From NCBI GenBank assembly GCA_002633005.1, contig NMRA01000074.1:128631-192630 (forward strand): 64,000 nt of DNA, written 5' to 3'. The translations under genes and the position numbers were made by a program. The notes beneath the pieces are model-generated. The model was not told where the DNA came from and searched no databases. It saw nothing but the letters and a program-made list of their open reading frames with translations. Shown one piece after another: positions 26,901 to 38,900 of this stretch (position 1 is its first letter; the number at the start of each line of letters is the position of its first letter). This DNA is from Phoronis australis (Eukaryota; Phoronida; Phoronidae).

Positions 26901-29900
26901 CCCTATCAGTTCCCGCAACCCCCAACAGGTAGCGCTGACGGACAGCCTGGGACATGTGACTATGCACAGACTGTATTGTGCTGCTCCTGAAGAGAACAGA
27001 ATGACAGACATAAGTTAATAGTGAGAATAACAAATTGACAATTGAATTTAACCCCAAGAACACCTTTCAAATAAAAAATAGTTCCAGATAATACAATGCA
27101 TAGTATTTTTTTATTATTTAACGGTGGATAAATTTGCATGTTGAGTTATAATTAAAATTTTACTTACTACTAACATTGCCAAAGGTTCAAAACAAATGTG
27201 TGTGTTCCTGAGTACAAAGGTATGCATTTGGATGGTATATTATAATAAACTCAAATTCAAAACCTGCAATAACTCCTAACATCAAGTGTTAGACAAGCAA
27301 ACCATAATACAGAGAACATGACACTAATGTGTCACCTGTTAGATTTAACTAGGATTGTCATATAAATGATAATAATCGTCATTTACAGGATCCCCGCATT
27401 TTGAGAACCAGTTTTCTCCACTGAATTACAAGCATCAAACTGGTTCTCAAAATTTANAAAATTCCAAGCCCTGCTAATACTAAAATGTTATGGTTGGTAA
27501 ACAAACCATAGCAACTCCACGGCAGCAAACAAAAACCTCTGCCCTGTCTTACCAGCCAGCAGAGTGTGAGCATGTGTCTCCCTATCAGTTCCTGCAACCC
27601 CCAACAGGTAGCGCTGATGGACGGCCTGGGACATGTGACTATGCACAGACTGTATTGTGCTGCTCCTGAAGAGAACAGAATGACAGACATAAGTTAATAG
27701 TGAGAATAACAAATTGACAATTGAATTTAACCCCAAGAACACCTTTAAAATAAAAAATAGTTCCAGATAATACAATGCATAGTATTTTTTTATTATTTAA
27801 CGGTGGATAAATTTGCATGTTGAGTTATAATTAAAATTTTACTTACTACTAACATTGCCAAAGGTTCAAAACAAATGTGTGTGTTCCTGAGTACAAAGGT
27901 ATGCATTTGGATGGTATATTATAATAAACTCAAATTCAAAACCTGCAATAACTCCTAACATCAAGTGTTAGACAAGCAAACCATAATACAGAGAACATGA
28001 CACTAATGTGTCACCTGTTAGATTTAACTAGGATTGTCATATAAATGATAATAATAGTCATTTACAGGATCCCCGCATTTTGAGAACCAGTTTTCTCCAC
28101 TGAATTACAAGCATCAAACTGGTTCTCAAAATTTAGGACCCCGCAACTATTGCCATACAAAGTGCATAGATTCCATGGTTTGTAAATCCTCAGATATGTC
28201 AATTGTTTCAAATATTCAAAGCCAGTCCTGTAAGTATTAGTGACATCACGTGACACAATGACACGATGACAATGACAGATGACATGGACACATTACTGTA
28301 AAGAACTCAAACGTCGATTTGTACAGAATTATGAGATACAAATTCCAACATTATTAGTATAATTTAATTTCTTGAAGCAAAGTAATTATAACAAATTCTA
28401 ACATCAAAAACAAAACTCACCAAAAGACAATTCTGCACGCTACTTTTGTGATATCTTGATATTACCCCAAGCACATAGTCATTCAGTGATTCTGGCTCAG
28501 GGAATAAGCTAAGGTTGATTTCTTCAGTTTTAAACATCAACAACCAGTCATGGTGGAAGTATGTCACTGAAGCAGACATACTGCACAAACCTTTCACTGA
28601 CTCCTGGCTGCAGAAAGTTCTCTACAGCTCTCAACAGCTGGATGAATTTAGCTTTAGGCACCATCTGCTCAGGCAGTAGACTGATGTTGATGACGTCATC
28701 AAGGCAGCACTTCTTCTTGTCCACCAATAGGTGGAGGCTCACTAAGGAATGTAGGTCACTCTCATCAAGGCCTGGAAACATAAATTTAAAGAGTGAGATT
28801 TGCAACAAGTCTTGAAGTCAAAGAAAAATTAGCTTTCGATATACCCATTATGATTTTCAAAGGTGTTCCAAGTTGTGCAACTTTCCAAGATATCATGATA
28901 GTAAGCAGAAAATGTGTGCAGAAGTCACAATGATTTTCAGCACCTTGTGAGAATGAAGCACAATTTTTCCTCAAAATGTAAAATACAGGCCTCACAAAGT
29001 CAATTTTGACACACATCCAGTCTCTCTTGGAGCCACTTTCCAAACGCCAGATATGTCTAGTCACATGACTTCATCACAGTAGGTCATCTATACTTAACTG
29101 CGTTACAACACGTCAAATCAAGACAATATTATCTGCAAACAGTCTCAAGTGAGCCAGATCAAGTGCTCGACATATATTTGCTCACTCAGGTAACATGCAA
29201 TGACTTTCTAGAGCGAATAAAGTTGAAGAAATTTTCATGCTCATCAGAGTTAAAGAGTCCTAGTTAGTACATTATATACCAATTACAAATTACACATCCA
29301 ACCAAGATTTGCATTCAGCGAAGTAGGACTGGTCTAAAGATGTGATATTTTCTTGAACACCTACCATTTCTGGCACATATGACCAGAGACAGAGCTATGT
29401 TGATGAGGTCTTTCCCCAAGTCATTCTCCAACCGCATCAGTACAGCTTGTAACATCTGGGGTATGGTGTGCGGCATAGACTTCAACTTCTCAGTCACCTG
29501 GTGACGTTAAGATTCAGTACTCATCCATAGAAAATAATATTATGGAACTGAAGCATGATTACTGTTGGGGGTAGCACACAATGTTTAAATGTGCGTAGTT
29601 TCATGAATCAGTCCCAAAAGTGATTCAACTACTCCTTAAAATTTCACCACATGATTGTGTGGACTTTGTGCAAACAACGATTGTCTTAAGTTTTTTTCTG
29701 TTACTTTATCTGACAGTGTATTGCTACATTAGATTTCAACTTTAATACATAGCAAGACTAAACTCTTTATTGAAACTAAACAGGGACCTTTTCATGAAAC
29801 GTCCCCAATTTAAGGACTTAGATTTTATTCATTTTCATTGAAATATGAGTTCAGTTGTTAGATATACAAATAAAAACGTCACGAGTAAAAGAGGAACTCA

Positions 29901-32900
29901 CAATAAAGACAAAGAGATGGAAAAATTCGACAGAAGTGAGTGAATAAAATCTACAAATGCGCTGACAATTTCTGGCACGGTAAAAGAAAGAAAGCAACAG
30001 GTTTGCTTCAATTTCTAGGAAATCATTCTGTAACAAGTTGAACCTGGTATTGATTTCTGACATGTGTAAATTAAGTGCGTGTCATTTTCTCCCAGTTAAA
30101 CCAGGTCAGACAGTCTAAGTAGATCTGTCCAATGCATTCATGGTACACTGGGATGTGTGACAAATGCGAATCAATGAGATCACAAGCACATTCACTACAG
30201 AATTTTCAATGAGCAGCGTATTTCGCAAAGTTGACAAAATTTGTTGACATTTGGACGACTTAGTTAACAATAAAAAATTAAGGTGTGAGAAGGGAATTAT
30301 TAATTAGATTCAATTTTTAGCTCCAAATTTTCATTGATACTTGGATGCCATGAGAAGACATTGAGTCAAATTTTCATTGATACTTGGATGCCATGAGAAG
30401 ACATTGAGTCAAATTTTTAAAGAACTACACTGCATAATGATCCATAACTAAGCACAAAGGTCTCATTAAGCAAGCAGCCGACAGAAACGCCAAATACAGA
30501 CACCAGTCCTCTAACTTAATTTTCAAACACTTCAAGGTCTCATTCAGAAACCATGATATATAAACCACCTGTCTTTATTTTAGAAAAATTCCACCTTTTG
30601 AAACATTCCTAATTCTCGTTAAAAACATCCAGTAGAAATGTTAACTACAACAAGCTCTAGTACATATTTTTTCTAATTGTTATTACCTTTTCAAAAACTC
30701 CAAATACCCTCAGCTCTTCACAGGCCAAGCTCAAAAAGAGTGGATTGCCTGCTTCCTTCTTTGACATCAGTAACTTCATCTGCAAACAGAATGTGTCTAC
30801 AATAACGCAGCAGGAGCACAAGAGAATCACAATGAAACTAGAATGGTCTCTAGGAGGCACAGTGCGAATCATCTGAAAAATGGCTAGCCCATACCGAGAC
30901 AAAAGTAGATAACAGAATGTTCACGAAAGTTTGTGTCACTGACGGTGAGCGACAGACAAAGGTCACCAAAGGGATAGAATGTAGCAAAAAGTACACTTCT
31001 GAGAAAGTTGTGAATTGAGGATTTTTGACAATTTTAAAACATACGGTTATATTTCATAATCATATTGTCTCCCAAATTTGAGTTCAGTTACGGTATTTAG
31101 TCACTGTTTTGAAGTGCTGTGCAAGTCAATGAGTGAAGTATGGTCACTGAGAAGTCCTCAATGTCCACTTCATCAAACTTCCACCACAAAATGTCTAATT
31201 TTGGCTTTCAAAAGCATGTCATCAAGCATTTTCCTCTGCTAAAACAGACAGCTGAACAGTACTTGGTCCACCTACATACAAAACACACTGCCATGGTGTC
31301 TTACCTGATTGTTAAAGGGAGACTCATCAAGCACCTTTCTGTGTTGAGCAAGTGCATGACGAATGACCACTGGTTTGTCTTGAGTGTCCAGTCCACCTAT
31401 GTCTACTAAGCAGACATCATGTCGCCTAGTGCAAGCCCGATAGGAGGGGCTGTCGTGACACACGCTCAGCAAGATAATGACATTCTGGAAGAAAAGTGAA
31501 GTGTTTCATTTCATAACCGATGATACAAACACGTGGCAACAACATGGTAATTTTAGACAGCAAATCTTGACAAAGGTCAGTACATTCTGTAAGTTGTTTT
31601 ATTCTCATACCACTACAACTGCAAGGTCTCCGACATTAAACCAAACGGCATGTTCTACAATAGTGACACGTTCTCAGATATATTGTTCAAATTGTTCCAG
31701 GTGCACCTGGTTGGGAACTGGAAATAGATAATAAAATTTATCACAACATCTGACTTAAATGCACAACATAAAATCTGTTCAAACCAAAATGTAAACCTTT
31801 TCATCAATTTTTGACAAACAATTTGTTTTCAATGTATGGAATTTACTATGAAATCAAACCTCTGGTATCTCTTCTGGGAGCCACTCCATGGTAAGTGCCT
31901 GGCAGGCAGAGTCCAGCATATCAATGCCGTCAATCACAACCACGAAGGGCGTGTCACACATGGACCCAGCCTCCTTAAGTACTTCTTCGAACTTTGCCAC
32001 CATGTTTCTTTAGGAAAGAAAATTCAATGAGTTAAATTTCCGTATGAATTTTTGCACTTTATTTCACAAATTAATGTTATTGGCTGTAAGTATCTAAAAT
32101 TTATTTTCAGTGAAATTGTCACTCACTTGAAATCTTCAGGAATAGGCGTGGCCAAGTTGAATCTTCTAATAACCTCCAATGTCAGTCTCCTAAGCGAAGC
32201 AAAGATATTGCTCGAACCAGGAGCTGCACCCACAAAATGAACCAACAGGTTGAGACCGCCCTGACACCAGCTGGACTCAACATAGCTATGCACCACTGAT
32301 GCCTGAAGCAAATGATATATATTAGATGTAAAGATATGAAAAATTCTGTAGACAAAATATTTGTACAATTTACACAAAAATAATTGCAAAAAATAGTTTC
32401 CCCCATCATGATGGCATGGTGAACATTTTTTCACAGCATGACATCACTTGTCATTCCAGCTAAACCGACTTCAACTTTCACTCAGCCATAATGGCATATA
32501 GCTACTGTTTTGTGTTTATTGAGACACAGTTGATTTAAAAAGAATGCCATTTTCCAAATATACAACTTGGGACATGATTTCACGAACTCTCTCCAACAGC
32601 GTTCGTGTATTATGAATATGAAGCTGACAAAGAAAACTTTCTCTTTGTAAAAAATGTCATATATTATGCTTCGCAAACATGAACTTAATATTATTCAGTG
32701 ATGTCTGAAATGAAGCAGCCTTTGACAGAACCCTTCACTCACCACTAAAGATGATTTTCCACTGCCTGGCCCCCCAGACAGAACGATCACTGGTGCCACC
32801 TTCTGGCCAATCTTATCAACGCACTGCTTCAGCAGGTTCTTCCGACCCACAAACATCCGTTGGTGAGCCTCCATAGCAGCGTTATGAATAGATGTCAGGT

Positions 32901-35900
32901 GAGTGTTTTCATCGATCATCACAGACTAAAGATGAGATATGACAAAGTAGGTATTAGTACACATGAGTAATATCTATTAAAAGGAAATTACCTCATAAGC
33001 TTGTCTGGTATCCGGAAAACAGGAGAAAAACACTTATTTGTGAATTCAATGAAACCAAGAGTTTATACGGAAAAACCAAGAGTGTTTATTCAAATTTAAT
33101 CAATAGATAAATATTAGACTAAAAATGTTCTTCTAAACTACTCATTTTAGAACAACATACAAAATGTAATAAATTCTATAATTTATAACAACTCCTTGTA
33201 TTTCATTAAAAAACTACCTATTAGTAGTAATAATTATGTCCTAATCACCAGAAATGGGAGGATAGAACTGTCTACTTTTAATTCATGATAAAATCTCTCC
33301 AATGGCCAACATGACTGTGAAACTTTCAGTGCATCATACGCAACTTACGCAAAATTAAAAAACTTCCATGTCCAAGTTTAGTATGACAGCTACCATCAGA
33401 CAAAATTTTGAAAAATGTTGGGCACTCCCAACCATGTTAGAAAATTAAAAAGAATGATTTTGGCAATTGTTTTCTTCCAAATTGAATCTTACCTCCTCTG
33501 TGTAGTCTCTCTGTATTGCCTCCCAAAGTTGACTGAGTACCATAAGACCAAACGACTCCAGTCCAACAAGGATTGGCTTGCCTTCTACTACACCACCCCA
33601 ATAGGCCTCATAGCTGGAAAAATTTTATCAGTCACATACTGGGCATCAAAACAAACCACCAAACACAATGCCTAAGAAAGCACCCCAATAGGCATAAATC
33701 AAATCCGTCTTTAAGACAGGGATGCATTTCCTTGATGCAGAAAACTGCAAGTCGCCTCTGGCAAGAAATCTAATGGAACATTATTCAATATTCTACCCTC
33801 ACTAACCGATCACTAATGCTGGCTATCATGTTGCAAGTAAGTAAGTGTAGGCTAATAAGGTCACAAGGCATGTACTTGTGAAAAACTCGCCTTTCACTCA
33901 TGTCTTGAGTCTACCCTACACACCACAAGAGTACCTCACCCAAAAACCTGAAGAGACTGAAAACCATAGAGTCTACTAGGTAAATCATGAAACTCAGTTT
34001 AGGGACACTGACAACAGAGACACATTTCTGTTCAAGTGCAGCTGCGTGTTTATCAGCTTCAGAACAGTTGCTGGTCAACCCTCCATGGATGGAACGAGCA
34101 AAATTTCAGAAAACAGCAGCCATGCAGAAATTTTCACCACTGACTGTGTAATTGGAACTTTCCGGAAATAGGTTGTATTTGTCAGAAGTAGTGACCATGA
34201 GCGGTCAACTGTTAAATTCTAAAGATGTCAGATAAAATTTATGAGAACTTCTAAAGATCTTGGTTCTTTTTTGATCAACTTACCAGTTTTGCAAAATGAC
34301 GAAAATGATTTTAAAGCAATGACAAGACTAATCTTGTGAAAGATTCATCCACTCAGCAAAACATAAAACTGAAGAGAAGAGAAACCAGCATTTCCAATCA
34401 GAAACCAATTAAACTAGTAACTACTTTGCATACTTCATCACTTTATTGTCATTAGAAATACAATAACTGAAGCCTACCCATGGAAGGCCTCATATCCACT
34501 GGTTCGAATTCTATCTTTCAATGCATTTATCTTCTTCTTTGAATCGTTGTTCTCGCAGGTAAAACTTGACACCCATTTCTTAGGAATGTCCCTGAAACAG
34601 TATTTGAATTTAACCATTTTAAGCAATTCCACTGCTATAAATAAAAAAACGAGAAATGTACTGTCAGTGTTATTTACAATCTATAGAAACCTAGAATGAC
34701 AAGATTCATTGATTCAAAATTTCCTGACAAAAGCATTATCATTAAGCTTGTCTCTGACACAAATGCAAAAGAAAAAAGGCCAACTTATGCCAGTTCTTTA
34801 AACCACCTGGCTGTAGTCTGGTAAAAATTTAGTAAGTTGACATCTAAGGTACATTACGGACATAGTAACAGAGACTGAACAGGAAGTAATCTAATTAAGA
34901 AATGTATTGAGTGTCTGCACTTACTTCTCAAAACAGCTGTTATCCCTCAAGTAGAAGAATGCCTTGTCCTTCTTTCCTGACTCTTCATTGAGAGCTCCAT
35001 ACTGCATTTCTAGTTCTGTTACAGATCGACCAGCAGGGTAGTCTTTCAACCAATCAAATTCTGGCTTGTCTGGCACGGTGTACGCATCAGGTATCCAACC
35101 ATATCGCTCGCCAAGTAAACCCATGAAATACTGACAACGCGAGATCTCAGTCAGACAGAGTTCCAGGGTTCTGTAATGAATATGGCATACGACTTATTAG
35201 ATAATTGTAAAACCAGCAAATATTCAGTAATATATAATGCAACATTACTATGTCTGGGTAACATTCAACACCACTAAATATACCTGACTGGTTCCCAGGT
35301 CTACATATTAAATGGCATGTTAGTTATCTGTATAGGCTAGCAAACTCGACTCGATTCTGTAATATTCCTGTTCGGGAGATTAAATCTCATTCTGCAACAT
35401 CTCATATCTAGGCACGAGACAACTAGGTAAGGGTTCAAACATATATTCTGTGCAATGAGAAGGCGCTATTACATGTCAAAAGAGGTGTCTGCCACGACAG
35501 TTGTGGCAATAGCCAATCAGAGTTCAACAATCTCTAGCTTACAATGGGAATGTGAAAGAGTCTGTATAATATACTCTCAACCAGGCCTTGATTTAGAGGG
35601 CATCCAGGGTGTCCAAATGAACATGCTCCGACTCAAATTCAGGGTGTCCACTATCAACAACGTGAATTCCCAGTAATGTGCAAAACGTCATGTGTCAAGT
35701 TGACAAAAAACTAAAATTAGGTTTTAATAAAAAACATCACATTTCAAGATATTCTTGAGATTCTTACTTATTGGTCCTGGTGATTTCTTCAGTCACTCCC
35801 CATCTCAAGTCCACCTCGTGTACGTTGACATAAAGCTTCTTGGCTCGACTGTGCAACTCTGGGAACACGAATCGTGTGAGCAGATCACGCTCCCCATGCA

Positions 35901-38900
35901 TGTCCCGAAACGTGGATGAGATGAACACTCGTGAAGTGCGCCACCTGAGAACGAAACAGGGAACCGTGCGATAGGAACCTTTAAATTCATACGATCATTA
36001 GTCAGAAGCTAAAATAGCTGTAGTACTTGTCATGACGGCAGGTATACTGTAGAATATCACCAGTTTAGAACACAATATGGTGGAAATATAATATAATTTC
36101 ATTTCATCATTTTTCCATACAAAATGTATAGCACCAAATTAATGCTTTTTCATGTTGAAGGTCTGTACCACAGCCACCACCATACAATATTCAGTAAAAT
36201 TGAAGGCATTCACTGAAATGTCAGAAGCCCTTTGAAGATTGAAGCAAGAGCAACACGGAGCGTTGAAATGCACAACAATAGCACTGCAGTGTGCTTCCAT
36301 GGGTGTTTTCAGTACCGGGATTATCCGTAGATAAGCCCATGGGCGTGTATTTGGAAAATGAAAATTTCCAGGTGTTTCAGTAAAAAGGGGTGTGTAAACG
36401 GAAAGTCGTAACCTCGGCTGGTATGAAAATATCAGCGATTTTTTTGCATAAAACTGTGCATTTCAAGTTAATATTTAATATAATAATTAAATACACAGTT
36501 CGCCAACACTCCAATCATTTTAGTGATAAACGCTCCACAAAACTGAATTTGTGGCTCAAAGTTGATGCTGAGTGGACTTTTAAGAGGAATATTTCCAAAT
36601 AAACGCTTTACTTTCGGGACACTTGACACCAAAAGCTGTAACACCAGGTAAACGCCCATGGGCGTTTCATTGGGTAGGCTTATTTAATGGAAAATCCTGG
36701 TATATTAAAAATGACCATTAGATGGTGCAGAATGCTTCAAACCCATCCAAACTGAGAAGGTGGTGTCGTCTCTGTAATACACAACTATTTGCCAAATTTC
36801 ATGAAAATAAGCTAAGGAACTCTTAAGATATAGAGGCAAACTTAAAAAACAATAGACACTAGGGGGCACAGCTATAGTCCGCTTGGCAAGAAACTCATCG
36901 TCATCTGTTGCCATCTCTATTGAAGACCATCTGCCAAATTTCACAAAGACCTTTCAAATGGTTTAGGAGACACAGTCACAGATCTTTATTTAATATTATC
37001 ATTATTCAAATGCAACCCAGGAATATTCAGAGTCTCATCTCTATGAGTGTTATGGATGTGAAGTCTTCAAGACCATTCACACATTGGACAAAACAGCAAT
37101 TAAAATCAGCTGAGACTGCTACTCTTTTATTCCATGAGGGAAGGCGCATCTGGAGGTGAACCAAGTCCGTGAGAAATGGACGAAATGGCTGTACACCAAC
37201 AACCTCAACATACGGTTTTTGGATCCAAAAAATGGATCCTTATTTAATGTATGATCATTTAAATGGAACCCAGGAATATAGTAAATAGTCTCAGGAAGTA
37301 AACAGTCCTTGTTTTTGCTACTAAGATCCTATTGCAACCAGTATGAGAAAAATCAAAGAAAGAGTATTTTGTGTGAAGAAAATGCTTTAGAGGATAAGTT
37401 CCTTCCTGTTAATGTCCAGTGTAATGTGCAGTAGATAAAAAATGTTCAGGTAGGAATAAACAAAACTGACGTCTTTCCTAATTTGATGTGCTCTGGCAGT
37501 ATAACAGAATTGCGAAACATTGCTAAATTTTTGTTGAAATCAAATCAGAGGAGGTCAGAGACTGTTTAAATATCATGTGTACTCTGCTACAGTTTGTACT
37601 GTCTAATACATGATTGTGAAAGGAGAAAGAGGTCTGATAGAGCAAAACTGTACCTTGGTTTCATGCTACACAGTGCTAATGGCTGCTCAAGCACTGGCCT
37701 GGCACGGGGGGTCGTTGCCTCTTTGTCAAGCCCGACAACCTTAATGGACATCAAGTTGTACTTCTGGTCTATGTTCTCCACACACGTCAGTTGGGCAGAG
37801 CCACCGCGTTCAGCAATGAACCTGGTAAGGTCAGAGGCAAATCACATAGGGAAGTGTATAGCTGAGTGGTGTTTGGACGGTTATCTCAAGAACTACAACA
37901 GCATGGTTAATGTAAACAGGTCTGCTCAATCTCAAGTGACCAATAAACAATTCTTCAGGCAACGAACACTTTTTTCTTTCCAAGTCCCCAGGTACTGAGC
38001 AAAAGAATTTTATGATTTGCACCCCTCTGATCTTACAAATTACGACTTTTCCACAGAGACCGGGGGCCCGTTCCAAGAAACGGACTTAAGTTCGTTTTTG
38101 ACTTAAGCTAAGACTTGTCTCAACTTTCATACTTTGAAACTTCCACATCCGGTATGATAGTTAAAATCAAGACAAAACTTTTATCAAAATCTTAATTCAA
38201 ACTTAAGATCTCTTTCTTCAAACGGTCTCCAGACAAATTGAAGTTCTATATTAAAATTTACAAGAATTTAAGATTTGTCTTAGCCAAGTCAGTTTTGTTG
38301 GAACAGGCCCCGGTTCTTTATAAGTCTGGCAACATCCAACTGAAGAATAATCATTGATGTACAAATCGTAAATGTTATAGTATAACAACATGCTATAACA
38401 ATGTACTCACCTCAATATCTGGTCACTGTAGCCTGTCACATGGATGTCATTGGGATGGCATGACTGAGATTTTTCGATTCTAAAACATTTAGAAAAAGGG
38501 ACGACGTTTATTTAGTTTTCGGTATTTTTACTCATAGAAAATTCAAAATTTGTATTTAATACATTTAATTTTCCTGATGGCATAGCATATGCACTGAAAT
38601 GCTGCATTAACAGACGAGTGAATTTAATGAATTATTAATCCTATAAGAATCAAATTGGAATTATAGTCTGTAAACAGGATTAACTAAATCATGAAAGTTT
38701 AAAAACACAGACAAATACTCAGACTAGGCTCTTCTAAGGTTACCTAGTAGGAGCATAGAAAAAAATGTCCAAGTTAGTTTAGATAACTTGGGAAGGTCAG
38801 ATCTCAGAAATGGCTGATCGGATCCATATCAAACTTTTGAATGCCATGCTTTTACAGTGTTCTCAAAAATACCATTAGGAATAATTATCTTTTTTAAAAT

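Larger units (their letters stand above)
26795..28135. repeat. 679-bp tandem duplication carrying TEP1 exon 26
   Basis: The unit 26795-27456 is repeated at 27474-28135 with constant offset 679 and only scattered substitutions. Both copies contain exon 26, its splice sites and a 17-bp-arm hairpin at the end. A single N (27457) and a 16-bp fragment (aaaattccaagccctg) sit exactly at the junction. Confidence 0.95.

Noticed and set aside
28421-28566. Possible extra exon after exon 25 (good acceptor gcttcag and donor GTGAGT, open in one frame)
   Set aside because: Its phase does not fit exon 25 or exon 26, and joining it gives an early stop. The protein reads smoothly without it. It might be a poison exon, but nothing shows it is used.
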